Source: Clostridium sp. CAG:253
Lineage (GTDB): Bacteria > Bacillota > Clostridia > Lachnospirales > Lachnospiraceae
Direction of reading: 5' to 3'
DNA length: 16,457 nt
Assembly (NCBI GenBank): GCA_000436755.1
Contig: FR887272.1
Coordinates: 1-16,457, forward strand
Part shown: one piece after another, positions 7,118-15,549 of the stretch
Layout of the letters: every line of letters starts with the position of its first letter
How positions within the stretch are numbered: position 1 is the first letter of the stretch
The notes under the pieces: model-generated
The model's input: only the letters and a program-made list of their open reading frames with translations
The model's database searches: none
Told to the model about the DNA's origin: nothing
Translations under genes and position numbers: made by a program

Positions 7118-7123
7118 ATTATA
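7118..7123 (-). promoter_or_regulatory. -10 element of the fbp promoter
   Basis: The reverse strand reads TATAAT here, with no good -35 hexamer at 16-18 bases. The mRNA would start near 7110, leaving a leader of about 37 bases before fbp. The weak -35 hints at dependence on an activator or at low basal output. Confidence 0.5.
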
Positions 7124-7173
7124 CCACATATATTGTACCTTGTACTTAGAAGATGCATGGCTTTTTGGAAACA

Positions 7174-7234
7174 ATGACAAATATTTTACAGTCTTTTACA
7201 AAAACTTTTCAGTTAGATGGTTATGAATTTTACA
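7174..7234 (+). promoter_or_regulatory. PhoP-box-like direct repeat array
   Basis: ATGACA (7174-7179), TTTACA (7185-7190), TTTACA (7195-7200), TTTTCA (7206-7211) and TTTACA (7229-7234) start at intervals of 11, 10, 11 and 23 bases; the longer heptamer TTTTACA is exact three times. Bacillus PhoP binds tandem TTAACA-like hexamers at about 11-bp spacing. The array lies between the divergent fbp and PHP/ABC promoters, about 47 bases above the operon's -35. AT-rich DNA makes such repeats less surprising, so this is a candidate only. Confidence 0.4.
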
Positions 7235-7280
7235 TTAGCCTGTTAAGATTTGTTTGTGTCAAAGGAAAGGACATACATTG

Positions 7281-7309
7281 TTGACAGACATACAGCAGGT
7301 GTGGATAGT
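7281..7309 (+). promoter_or_regulatory. Candidate promoter of the PHP/ABC operon
   Basis: A perfect TTGACA (7281-7286) is followed by 17 bases and GATAGT (7304-7309), 4 of 6 to the -10 consensus. Transcription would start near 7316, about 40 bases before the PHP start codon. A strong -35 with a weak -10 suits a regulated vegetative promoter. Confidence 0.55.
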
Positions 7310-7356
7310 AACAATACATTGAAACAGTTGATTATACAAGGTTAGCGAGGAGCATA

Positions 7357-8859
7357 ATGGAAACTTTAACATATCATATCCAAAAAGATGGGAGTATATG
7401 GCAGGAAAAAACAGTAGAAGTCAATTCTCATATAGAAAATATGAACATAAAAATAAATATTCCAAAAGAGTATGCATTACTTTGTTACATAATAGTAAAG
7501 GACAGCAATGGCAGATTTAGAATGTGCAGACAAATCGGCTATGGTCCGAGAACACTTATTATAGGACGTGATGGAATGCATACTACTGCCGGAGGGACGG
7601 CGGGAGAGATTCCGACGGGCAGATGGAAATTTGTTATATGTGCGTTTAGAGAATACGTTATGCAGCGTCTTGGCGAAAACAGTTTCGATGTTAAACTGAC
7701 TGTTTCTGATGATATATCTTCGGTAAAAGAGCCGGTGGGAGAACAATGCTGGATAGGGAATGAAAAATTTGATTTTGACAGAAATTACAACAGAGACAGC
7801 AGGTGGTATAAGGGAGATTTTCATACGCATACAAGATTGTCTGACGGAAAAGAGACAACGAGAAATGCTATGAAAAAAGCGGAAAAAATGGAAATGGATT
7901 TTTATGTCCCGACAGAACATAATGTTTTGCATACCGGATGGCCTGATACAAAGATTATGGTTTTACCGGGGGTTGAGATTACAACAAGTTTGGGACATTT
8001 CAATATATTTGGGTGTGTTGGAACGCCGGGCAGACTTACTCATATTTTAAAACATGACGGTGAGGAAAGAATAAGCCAGGAAGTTGAATACACAATCAGG
8101 GAAGCTGATGAAAAGGAATGGCTTTGGAGCATAAACCATCCATTCCTGCATATATGGAAATGGAGATATTACAATCTTAAATTAAAAAATTTAAGATTTA
8201 TGGAGATAATAAATGATCCTACATATGAATATGCAAAATCGGCAAACGAAAATGCAATATCATTTATAGATTTTTTGTGGCAGCATGGATTTAGGGTTTT
8301 CGGACTGGGAGGAAGTGACTCACATAATCTCATAGACGAAAGGTACGAGGGGGCAGATGAGCCGAGTGTGCCGGGAGACCCTGCAACATTGGTATATATG
8401 GATGGAATGACACCTTCTAATCTATTAAAGGCAGTTTCAAAAGGACATGTCATAGTTACCAGATATATCACAATGGAAACTTATTTTATTTATGAAAATA
8501 ATGAGTATCTTCCCGGTGACAGGATAGAGATAAGCAGCGAATCTGAATTTGAAAATAATCTTGTTGCAAGTGTGACAATAAAGATAAATGAGGAAACATA
8601 CGGAAAAGACATAGTTCCTGAATTGTTTCTTATAGAAAATGGGATAAAAAAAGAAATTGGACTTGAAAAAAGGGATGAACGGACATATATGGCAGATGTT
8701 ATTACAAATTGGCACACGATGGAATGGGAGTGGAAAAGATTTGAGGTAACATCAAAAGACTATGGATTTTTGGGTTATGTAAATCCGGTATTTCACGGAA
8801 GAAAAAAATCAAAGTTAAAGACATTTGGTGAAGCCGTGAAAGTTTGGAAAGGTGAATAA
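7357..8859 (+). CDS. PHP-domain metallohydrolase, CehA/McbA family
   Basis: This 500-residue protein has no signal peptide, so it is presumably cytoplasmic. Residues 1-145 form the family's N-terminal region, ending in AGEIPTGRWKFVI like other CehA/McbA proteins. The PHP core follows: FHTHTRLSDG with His156 and His158, TEHN with Glu187 and His188, Glu207 in PGVEIT, His214, NHPF with His261, and GSDSHN with Asp321 and His323. These are the metal ligands of a phosphoesterase-type trinuclear or dinuclear site, and all are present. About 120 further residues look beta-rich. PHP enzymes hydrolyse phosphoesters and phosphodiesters; some CehA/McbA members act on carbamates. It is first in an operon with a Ugp-like transporter and a HAD phosphatase, which favours a phosphodiester or phosphomonoester substrate. 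AGGAG at 7348-7352 precedes the ATG by only 4 bases. The fold is sure; the substrate is not. Confidence 0.88.
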   Translation: METLTYHIQKDGSIWQEKTVEVNSHIENMNIKINIPKEYALLCYIIVKDSNGRFRMCRQIGYGPRTLIIGRDGMHTTAGGTAGEIPTGRWKFVICAFREYVMQRLGENSFDVKLTVSDDISSVKEPVGEQCWIGNEKFDFDRNYNRDSRWYKGDFHTHTRLSDGKETTRNAMKKAEKMEMDFYVPTEHNVLHTGWPDTKIMVLPGVEITTSLGHFNIFGCVGTPGRLTHILKHDGEERISQEVEYTIREADEKEWLWSINHPFLHIWKWRYYNLKLKNLRFMEIINDPTYEYAKSANENAISFIDFLWQHGFRVFGLGGSDSHNLIDERYEGADEPSVPGDPATLVYMDGMTPSNLLKAVSKGHVIVTRYITMETYFIYENNEYLPGDRIEISSESEFENNLVASVTIKINEETYGKDIVPELFLIENGIKKEIGLEKRDERTYMADVITNWHTMEWEWKRFEVTSKDYGFLGYVNPVFHGRKKSKLKTFGEAVKVWKGE

Positions 8860-8917
8860 AAGCTGAAAAATCATAATAAATTTGAACAAAATAGATTAGA
8901 GAAATGGAGAGAGTTTA

Positions 8918-9802
8918 ATGTTTAGCAGTAACAGCAAATTAAGGAAAATAGGAAGTGTATGGCTTTTTGTACTTCCGGCATTTATACCGCTTATGGTGTT
9001 TTGGATATATCCTATTTTGAAGTCATTATACATAAGCTTCACGGATTGGGATTATATGTCACCTACATACAATTTTGTTTTTTTTGATAATTTTATCAAA
9101 TTATTTAAAGACAGCAGATTTTATGAGGCACTTGGAACGACAGTATGGTTCAGCGTAGGAACATTGTTTCCGACTATAGCGGGAGGTCTTTTGCTTGCAC
9201 TCCTTCTTAGAAAGGCATTTAAAGGAAGCGGATTTTTTAAGTTTATTCTTTTTTCGCCGTGGATAACACCTACTGTTGCGGTGTCAATTGTTTGGACATG
9301 GATATTTAATCCTGACAGCGGTTTGGCAAATGCAGTGTTGAAGTTCTTTCATCTGCCGGCATTGCAGTGGATAAACAGTTCTCAGACGGCACTTTTGTCG
9401 GTAATAATAGTTACGGTTTGGAAAAGTCTGGGATATGCAATGATATTTTATTTATCTGCACTTGAAAAAGTACCATCTGAACTTTATGAAGCAAATGGAC
9501 TTGACGGTGCAAATGCGTGGCAGCGTTTTAGGGATGTCACACTTCCCTGTATATCGCCGACAACATTTTTTCTTTTAATAGTGACAATGGTAAATTCACT
9601 TCAGGCGTATGATCAGATTCAGATACTTACACAGGGAGGTCCGTCAGGTTCTACAAGAACACTTCTTTATATGTATTATCAGCTTGGATTTGAGGAATAC
9701 GATATGGGACAGGCAACAGCAGTAGCAATAGTTCTTATAGCGATAACTGTATTGCTGTCAGTAGTTCAGTTTATTATTTCTAAAAAATGGGTTCATTATT
9801 GA
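8918..9802 (+). CDS. ABC sugar/glycerophosphate-type permease, UgpA/MalF family
   Basis: This 294-residue inner-membrane permease has about six hydrophobic segments, the first near residues 14-34. The cytoplasmic EAA loop that docks the ATPase spans 191-210 (EANGLDGANAWQRF ... LP). The segment AYDQIQILTQGGPSGST with TLLYMYY after it is typical of UgpA and other CUT1 (carbohydrate uptake 1) permeases. It lacks the long extra N-terminal region of MalF, like UgpA. GGAG (8906-8909) is 8 bases before ATG. It sits 58 bases after the PHP gene and 53 before the second permease, so it belongs to the same operon. It should form a heterodimer with the next gene's product. CUT1 permeases move sugars, polyols and glycerol phosphates; sequence alone does not separate these. 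Confidence 0.93.
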   Translation: MFSSNSKLRKIGSVWLFVLPAFIPLMVFWIYPILKSLYISFTDWDYMSPTYNFVFFDNFIKLFKDSRFYEALGTTVWFSVGTLFPTIAGGLLLALLLRKAFKGSGFFKFILFSPWITPTVAVSIVWTWIFNPDSGLANAVLKFFHLPALQWINSSQTALLSVIIVTVWKSLGYAMIFYLSALEKVPSELYEANGLDGANAWQRFRDVTLPCISPTTFFLLIVTMVNSLQAYDQIQILTQGGPSGSTRTLLYMYYQLGFEEYDMGQATAVAIVLIAITVLLSVVQFIISKKWVHY

Positions 9803-9855
9803 TGCAGATTGTGGAGTAAAAAATCGTAAATGAGACTTTAGAAAGTGAGAGAAAG

Positions 9856-10818
9856 ATGCAGCAAAATATAGTAAATGAAAATAAATATACGGGTTTTGGT
9901 ACAAAAAAAACGTATTCATCAATTACCAAAACAGACAAAGACGGTGCATCAGAGAGAAATGCAGCATTAGAAAAAAGCATTGAAGTCTTTGGAAATTTCG
10001 GAAAAGCATTTGGGAAAATGTTTGTTCTTATTATAGCGGGGATATTTACTGTATTTCCTTTTATATGGATGATACTGAGTGCATTGAAAACTAAGGCAGA
10101 AGTGATGGATGTATCCAAATTACTGCCTGCAAAGGCACAATGGGGCAATTTTGTAAGTATTTTTACGGCTTCGCCGATGGTTAAATACATTGGAAACAGT
10201 TTGTTTGTAAGCATTGCGGTAGTTGCAATACAGATAGTAACGGGGGCTATGCTTGCATATGCGATGGTATTTATGAGTTTCAGGGGAAGAAAGGGATTGT
10301 TTGCTATAGTTATGGGAACATATATGCTTCCAGCGGCAGCAACATATATACCAAGTTACATAATACTTGCTAAACTCGGACTTTTAAACAGTTATACGGG
10401 ATTGATAATATCAGATACGATAAATATATTTGGAATATTTTTGTTGAGACAGGCATTTATGCAGGTGCCTAAACCGCTTATAGAAGCGGCAAAAATGGAT
10501 GGGGCAGGACACATGAAGATTTTGTGGAAAGTGGTTATGCCTATGACCAAATCGTCATTTATAACATTTGGTCTTATGAGTTTTATTACAATGTATAACA
10601 GTTATATGTGGCCATCACTTATAACTAATGATAAAAATATAAGTCTTGTATCACAGGGGCTTCGCAGTTTCTTTATAGAAGGAGGAGCTTATGGTACGGA
10701 ATGGCCGAAAGTAATGGCTGCAAGTGCTGTTATAGTTGTACCGCTTTTAATTATGTTTGCGTTTACGCAGAAATGGTTTATTAACGGCATTGGCGGTGAT
10801 ACGGGGGTCAAGGGATAA
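9856..10818 (+). CDS. ABC sugar/glycerophosphate-type permease, UgpE/MalG family
   Basis: This 320-residue partner permease has about six membrane segments, the first near 55-75 (MFVLIIAGIFTVFPFIWMIL). The EAA loop is at 210-229 (EAAKMDGAGHMKILWKVVMP). The C-terminus FINGIGGDTGVKG is the usual MalG/UgpE ending. The hydrophilic N-terminus of about 50 residues is longer than the 10-20 usual in this family. The ribosome site before ATG is weak (GTGAGAGAAAG), so translation may depend partly on the gene upstream; a later start inside the N-terminal stretch is possible but lacks a better site. The next gene, the binding protein, starts 113 bases later after its own strong ribosome site. Confidence 0.93.
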   Translation: MQQNIVNENKYTGFGTKKTYSSITKTDKDGASERNAALEKSIEVFGNFGKAFGKMFVLIIAGIFTVFPFIWMILSALKTKAEVMDVSKLLPAKAQWGNFVSIFTASPMVKYIGNSLFVSIAVVAIQIVTGAMLAYAMVFMSFRGRKGLFAIVMGTYMLPAAATYIPSYIILAKLGLLNSYTGLIISDTINIFGIFLLRQAFMQVPKPLIEAAKMDGAGHMKILWKVVMPMTKSSFITFGLMSFITMYNSYMWPSLITNDKNISLVSQGLRSFFIEGGAYGTEWPKVMAASAVIVVPLLIMFAFTQKWFINGIGGDTGVKG

Positions 10819-10931
10819 ATGGGCGTCTGTAAATATAATGCAGGATTGCGAAAATTGCACAGCAATGAATCAATCCGTGGCATTAGTTGTTAGTATGCAA
10901 TATAAAAATGGAAAATTTTAGGAGGATTATT

Positions 10932-12248
10932 GTGAGAAAGAAATTATTATGTATGGCGTTGATGATGAGTATGACGGTTGGACTTCTTTCAGGATGTGGA
11001 ACGAGTTCTAAATCAGCAACAAAAGCGACAGGAGATTCAAAGAGTAACGGACCTGTAGAAGTTGAATTTTGGTATTCAGGCGGAAAGACAGCAGTAAATG
11101 TTGTAGCAGATATTGTTAAAGAATTTAATAAATCCCAGTCTGATTATGAAGTAAAATGTGTTACTCAGGCTGACTATGATGAAACATATCAGAAAGTACA
11201 GGCAGGTATTGCCGGTGGTACGGCACCTGACATTGCACTTTTGGATGTAAACAGTTCAAGAACACTTGACCAGAAAAATGTACTTGAAGATATAAACACA
11301 TATACAAAAGACGATTCTGATTTTAACAAAGATGATTATCTTGAAGTATTTTTAAATCAGGGTGTCGATGACGACGGAAAGACATTTGCCATACCTGCAT
11401 ACGGAACAACACAGGTATTATATTACAATAAAAAAGCTTTTAAGAATGCCGGAATTGAGCCGGCAAGCATAAAAACATGGCAGGATCTCGCTGATGCGGC
11501 AAAGAAAGTTAAAGAGAAAAATAAGGATATGACAGGATGGGAGCCGATGTGGGGCAAGGATAATCTTGTTGATGCAGTATTAAGCAACGGTGGAAGCATG
11601 TTTAGCGATGATGGAAAAACTGTATGCATAAACAGTGATGCATGGGTTGAAGTATGGGACAGCTTTAAAAAGTGGATTCATGATGACAAGATAATGAAAA
11701 TCCATTCAGGAGGACAGGGCTGGGAATACTGGTACACAACAATTGATGACGTTTTACAGAATAAAGCAGGCGGTTATACAGGTTCGTCAGGTGACCAGGC
11801 AGACCTTGATTTTGGTATTGTAGGTGCTATGGAGCAGCCGGGATTTGGAAATAATGCGTCAGCACCGGCAGCAGAAGCTAAGAATCTTGTTATGCTTAAA
11901 AATTCTTCAGATGCGGAAAAGAAGGGTGCTTATGAATTTATGAAATATTTTACAACACCTGAAAATCAGGCTAAGTGGTCTATGGAAACAGGATATGTAG
12001 CAGTTAGAAAATCTACACAGGATGTAAAAGAATTTAAGGATTACACAAAGAAAAATCCACAGGCACTTGTACCGCTTCAGCAGGCTTCACATGGTTCAGT
12101 ACTTCCAACTGACCCTACAGGCGGAAAGATTTATGATGCACTTAAAGTTGCAGCTGACAAAGTTGAAATAGAGGGAGTGTCTGCCAAAGATGCACTTGAC
12201 GAGGCACAGAAGACAGCAGAAGATGCAATGGCTTCTGTATCTAACTAA
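10932..12248 (+). CDS. ABC transporter solute-binding lipoprotein, UgpB-like
   Basis: Encodes 438 residues starting at GTG 10932, fixed by AGGAGG (10920-10925) 6 bases upstream. An in-frame TTG at 10887 has no ribosome site and would bury the signal. The N-terminus is a lipoprotein signal: RKK, a hydrophobic stretch, then LLSGC with Cys22 as the lipid anchor. The mature protein is a CUT1 substrate-binding fold, tethered outside the membrane. Compared from memory with E. coli UgpB, it shares LYYNKKAF.NAGI and KTWQDLADAA, the ligand-loop SSG (285-287) and a TGY near 353-355, all in the expected order. UgpB binds glycerol 3-phosphate and glycerophosphocholine. The similarity supports a related phosphate-bearing ligand but does not prove it; other CUT1 sugar binders share parts of these motifs. 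It should deliver solute to the two upstream permeases. Confidence 0.9.
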   Translation: MRKKLLCMALMMSMTVGLLSGCGTSSKSATKATGDSKSNGPVEVEFWYSGGKTAVNVVADIVKEFNKSQSDYEVKCVTQADYDETYQKVQAGIAGGTAPDIALLDVNSSRTLDQKNVLEDINTYTKDDSDFNKDDYLEVFLNQGVDDDGKTFAIPAYGTTQVLYYNKKAFKNAGIEPASIKTWQDLADAAKKVKEKNKDMTGWEPMWGKDNLVDAVLSNGGSMFSDDGKTVCINSDAWVEVWDSFKKWIHDDKIMKIHSGGQGWEYWYTTIDDVLQNKAGGYTGSSGDQADLDFGIVGAMEQPGFGNNASAPAAEAKNLVMLKNSSDAEKKGAYEFMKYFTTPENQAKWSMETGYVAVRKSTQDVKEFKDYTKKNPQALVPLQQASHGSVLPTDPTGGKIYDALKVAADKVEIEGVSAKDALDEAQKTAEDAMASVSN

Positions 12249-12288
12249 TCTAAATAGAAAAATAAGATTATATTTAAGGAGAAATGCA

Positions 12289-13002
12289 GTGATTAAGGGA
12301 ATTTTATTTGATAAGGATGGCACGCTTTTGAAGTTTGATGAGTTGTGGAATGAGGCAACTAAGAATGTTGTTCCCGGTTTTTTAAATGAAATTGGCATAG
12401 ATGCTGATAAAAAGAATGTTTTGAAGGCAGAAGCTGCTATTGGAAAAAGCATAGCCGCAATGACTTATTGCGATATGACAAATGCAGTTTTAAAAACTTT
12501 TGGGATAAATGCTGATGAAGACAGGCTTCATGAATATTCAAAACAGCTTGAAAAACTTTATTTTAATGAGGTGACTAAAAGCACTGCAAATATTGTTCCT
12601 ACTGCTAATCTCCCTAAATTATTTAATTGGCTTTCAGACAAAAACATAATTGTAGGTCTTGCTACTGCCGATACGAAGCAGACAGCAATAAAATGTCTTG
12701 AAAGTCTCGGAATAATGCCGTTTTTTTCATATCTCGGTTCGGATGATGGCAGGTTAAGACCAAAACCTCAGATTGATATAATAGAAGATTTTAAAAGTAA
12801 ATTCGGAATAAATTCCGATGAGATAATGGTGGTAGGAGATACAAATACAGATATGCAGTTTGCCAAAAATGGTGGGGCATTGGCTGTAGGTGTGCTCAGT
12901 GGTGTTGATGGAGAAGAAGAACTAAATAAAAATGCAGATTTAATATTGGATGATGTTTCCCAGTTGATTTACAACTGGAAAAAAATAGATGTTTTAAGAT
13001 AA
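12289..13002 (+). CDS. HAD-superfamily phosphatase (phosphoglycolate phosphatase-like)
   Basis: Encodes 237 residues from GTG 12289, chosen because AAGGAG (12276-12281) is 7 bases upstream and the HAD motif begins at once; the longer open frame from 12190 runs into the previous gene. All four HAD motifs are present: I, FDKDGTL with Asp8 and Asp10; II, GLATAD with Thr126; III, RPKP with Lys159; IV, VGDTNTDMQFAKNG with Asp184 and Asp188. A helical cap (about 15-100) marks subfamily IA, which includes phosphoglycolate, beta-phosphoglucomutase and glycerol-phosphate phosphatases. It sits between the binding protein and the ATPase, so it probably acts on the imported compound or the product of the PHP enzyme, releasing phosphate in the cytoplasm. 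The exact substrate cannot be read from the sequence. Confidence 0.88.
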   Translation: MIKGILFDKDGTLLKFDELWNEATKNVVPGFLNEIGIDADKKNVLKAEAAIGKSIAAMTYCDMTNAVLKTFGINADEDRLHEYSKQLEKLYFNEVTKSTANIVPTANLPKLFNWLSDKNIIVGLATADTKQTAIKCLESLGIMPFFSYLGSDDGRLRPKPQIDIIEDFKSKFGINSDEIMVVGDTNTDMQFAKNGGALAVGVLSGVDGEEELNKNADLILDDVSQLIYNWKKIDVLR

Positions 13003-13036
13003 AAATAATTTTATAGACAGCAGAAAGCAGGGAAAT

Positions 13037-14188
13037 ATGGCAGAGTTATTGATGGATGGAATAGAAAAGAAATACGACAGTGGAAATTTTGCTGTAGAAA
13101 ATTTTAATTTACAGATTGAAGATAATGAGTTTGTCGTTTTTGTCGGACCTTCAGGATGCGGGAAATCGACAGTATTAAGAATGATAGCAGGGCTTGAAAA
13201 GGCAACGGCAGGCAATATATATATAGATGGAAAGACACTTGATAAAAAGATGGCAACAAACGGTGATATAGCAATGGTTTTTCAAAACTATGCTCTTTAT
13301 CCGCATATGTCTGTCTACGACAATATAGCATACAGTATGAAAATAAAGAGAACACCAAAAAAAGAGATAAAGAAAAATGTAAACAGAGTTGCAAAAACAC
13401 TTGGTCTTGAAGCAGTTTTGGATAGAAAGCCGGGACAGCTTTCAGGTGGACAGAAACAGAGAGTTGCAATAGGAAAAGCACTTATAAGAACTCCAAAGGT
13501 GTTTCTTATGGATGAACCACTGTCAAACCTTGATGCAAAGTTAAGAACACAGATGCGTATGGAAATAAAAAAACTTTATGAACATTCAGATGCGACATTT
13601 GTGTATGTTACGCATGACCAGACAGAGGCAATGACACTTGGAACAAAGATTGTCGTGTTAAACAACGGAAAAATACAGCAGATAGCGGCACCGAGAGAAC
13701 TTTACAACAATCCTGCAAATCTTTTTGTGGCACAGTTTATTGGAACTCCCCAGATGAATGTGTGGAAAGCAAAAGTTGTACAGCAAAAAAGAGATGTATA
13801 TCTTGGGATTGCCGGACTCGGCAGTTACAAATTATCAGAAAAAAACGCAGAACTTTTGAGAAGAAGAGGGTATTTTGATAAAGAAATATATGTCGGAATA
13901 AGACCGGAGGATATATTTTTACAGGTCAGGGGAATGGATGACGATATGTTCCAAAGCGGTCTTAAAGCGAGATTAAGAGTATATGAGCCTGACGGAGCAG
14001 TTTCGTATCTGCATCTTGAATCAAGTGAGCAGGAAGAAAATGGTGAAAAAGTTGAAAATACTTTTAATAATGTTACAATACGTATTGAGGGAAGTGGAGA
14101 TTTTATAGAAGATTTGGAGTATCATTTCGGATTCGATGAATCAAAAATCCGTTTTTTTGATACGGAAACGGAAAATGTAATAAGATGA
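13037..14188 (+). CDS. ugpC: ABC transporter ATP-binding protein, UgpC/MsmX/MalK family
   Basis: This 383-residue cytoplasmic ATPase energises the transporter. Visible elements are Walker A GPSGCGKST (37-45), Q-loop VFQNYALYPH with Gln83, signature LSGGQKQR (135-142), Walker B VFLMDEP with Asp159 and Glu160, D-loop SNLD (163-166), and switch His193 in VTHDQTEAM. The C-terminal third is a TOBE/OB-type regulatory domain (VGIRPEDI) as in MalK, UgpC and MsmX. Many Gram-positive sugar transporters lack their own ATPase and share MsmX; having one here implies a self-contained system. The ribosome site is modest (CAGGGA) after a 34-base gap. Its stop overlaps the start of the MATE gene. The symbol follows common family naming and does not assert the substrate. 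Confidence 0.93.
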   Translation: MAELLMDGIEKKYDSGNFAVENFNLQIEDNEFVVFVGPSGCGKSTVLRMIAGLEKATAGNIYIDGKTLDKKMATNGDIAMVFQNYALYPHMSVYDNIAYSMKIKRTPKKEIKKNVNRVAKTLGLEAVLDRKPGQLSGGQKQRVAIGKALIRTPKVFLMDEPLSNLDAKLRTQMRMEIKKLYEHSDATFVYVTHDQTEAMTLGTKIVVLNNGKIQQIAAPRELYNNPANLFVAQFIGTPQMNVWKAKVVQQKRDVYLGIAGLGSYKLSEKNAELLRRRGYFDKEIYVGIRPEDIFLQVRGMDDDMFQSGLKARLRVYEPDGAVSYLHLESSEQEENGEKVENTFNNVTIRIEGSGDFIEDLEYHFGFDESKIRFFDTETENVIR

Positions 14189-15531
14189 AAAGTATAAGAA
14201 AAGAAGTATTTTGGAACTGCATACCGGCGATGTTTTGTATGGTCATAAGCGGACTTAATACTATAATAGACGGTTTATTTATAGGAAGAAATATAGGAGA
14301 GGACGGGCTTGCGGCAATAAATATTGCGTGGCCTGTTCCGGCGTTTATCATATCAAGCGGAATTGGGATAGGTGTCGGAAGCGGAATATGTTATGTTTCT
14401 TCACATGGTAAAAAACAGGAAAAAGAGGCAAAAGAATTTTTAAAAAACGCTTTTGTCTTTTTAGCGTGTATTGGCATTTTATATGGTATTTTCTTTGAAT
14501 TGACAGCACCATATCTTATGAAAATACTTGGAGCAGGTGGAAGGGTGTACACTCTTGCAACAGAGTACACAAGGGTAATATCAGCGGCAGCAATTTTGCA
14601 ATTGTTTGGTGCCGGTCTTGTACCGATTGTAAGAAATCTGAATATGCCGATTCAGGCAATGGCTGCTACCATAATCGGAGTTTGTTCAAATATAATGTTT
14701 AACACGATATTTGTTGTTATTTTGCAGCTGGGGATAAAAGGTGCAGCACTTGGAACTATACTCTCACAAGTGATTACAAGTATTATAGCGTTGGTGAGCA
14801 TAATAAAATCAGGAGTGTTGAAAAAATCGTATGAAGTGCATGGTGTGACAAGAGCGGATGGTTATGCAAAACAGACAGAATTTGAAGATGCATACAAAAA
14901 AAGTTCATTTATTTATATTAGAAAAATTTTATTTGGAGGAATAGCTTCATTTGGAATATCGCTTCTTCCGACATGGGTGCTTGTGCTTACAAATTATCAG
15001 TGCCTTTCATATGGAGGAAGTAAAACCGTGGCATGTTATGCGGTTATTTCATATCTGGCATTTCCGGCACAGAGTATGCTTACGGGGATAGCAGATGGAG
15101 CACAGCCACTTTTTAGTATGTGTGCAGTAAAGAATGATATGAAAGAGAAAGAAGCGCAGATAAAAGGTGTGGTCACCAGACTTGTAATATTTACATCCAT
15201 AGTGATAACACTTCTGTTATTTGTTTTCGCACCGTCATTCCATAAGGTATTTTCTCTGAGCAGTGAAAATTATAAAGATTTTGTGCGAGGACTGCGCATT
15301 ACAGGTTTGTCATTGTTTTTTTACGGACTAAACAGGCTTGACATAACAATAATGAACGGCAGGAAGAAACACAGAAAGGCGGCAGCCATAATATATACGG
15401 AAGCGATTGTATATACACCGGCCTTTCTTTTTATAATGCCGATGATTTGGGGAATAACAGGCATATGGATGGAACCGGTTGCAGCGGCAGTTTTGACGGA
15501 AATAATAGTTTTTGTATGGCGTGAGAGTTAA
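14185..15531 (+). CDS. MATE-family efflux transporter
   Basis: This 448-residue membrane protein has about 12 hydrophobic segments in two homologous halves, split by a hydrophilic loop near residues 212-240. The N-terminal half shows the MATE pattern: NTIIDGLFIGRNIGEDGLAAINIAWP, then a glycine-rich SGIGIGVGSG segment, resembling the MepA-like branch. MATE pumps export cationic drugs or metabolites in exchange for Na+ or H+. The ATG overlaps the ATPase stop in an ATGA arrangement (14185-14188), so the two are translationally coupled and the pump is part of the operon. There is no independent ribosome site of note. It may export a by-product of the imported compound, or protect against a toxic analogue; both are inference. 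Confidence 0.92.
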   Translation: MKSIRKEVFWNCIPAMFCMVISGLNTIIDGLFIGRNIGEDGLAAINIAWPVPAFIISSGIGIGVGSGICYVSSHGKKQEKEAKEFLKNAFVFLACIGILYGIFFELTAPYLMKILGAGGRVYTLATEYTRVISAAAILQLFGAGLVPIVRNLNMPIQAMAATIIGVCSNIMFNTIFVVILQLGIKGAALGTILSQVITSIIALVSIIKSGVLKKSYEVHGVTRADGYAKQTEFEDAYKKSSFIYIRKILFGGIASFGISLLPTWVLVLTNYQCLSYGGSKTVACYAVISYLAFPAQSMLTGIADGAQPLFSMCAVKNDMKEKEAQIKGVVTRLVIFTSIVITLLLFVFAPSFHKVFSLSSENYKDFVRGLRITGLSLFFYGLNRLDITIMNGRKKHRKAAAIIYTEAIVYTPAFLFIMPMIWGITGIWMEPVAAAVLTEIIVFVWRES

Positions 15532-15534
15532 GCC

Positions 15535-15548
15535 TTTCGGATTTTTTT
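15535..15548 (+). terminator. Weak candidate terminator after the MATE gene
   Basis: CC and GG around TTTC, with flanking A-T pairs, could form a very short stem just after the stop, followed by seven Ts (15542-15548). The stem is far weaker than the other terminators here, so some read-through into the symporter gene is plausible. Confidence 0.25.
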
Positions 15549-15549
15549 C

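Noticed and set aside
7477..7932. 151-codon open frame on the reverse strand
   Set aside because: Lies wholly inside the PHP hydrolase gene, whose catalytic motifs are intact; no ribosome site or recognisable domain.
10887..10931. TTG 10887 as start of the binding lipoprotein
   Set aside because: No ribosome site, and it adds 15 residues before a normal lipoprotein signal; GTG 10932 follows AGGAGG.
12190..12288. Longer 270-residue HAD frame overlapping the binding-protein gene
   Set aside because: The extra 33 residues are out-of-frame translation of the upstream gene; GTG 12289 has AAGGAG and begins directly at the HAD core.
12284..12292. ATG CAG TGA mini-frame just before the HAD start
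   Set aside because: Two codons only and too close to the ribosome site; probably chance.
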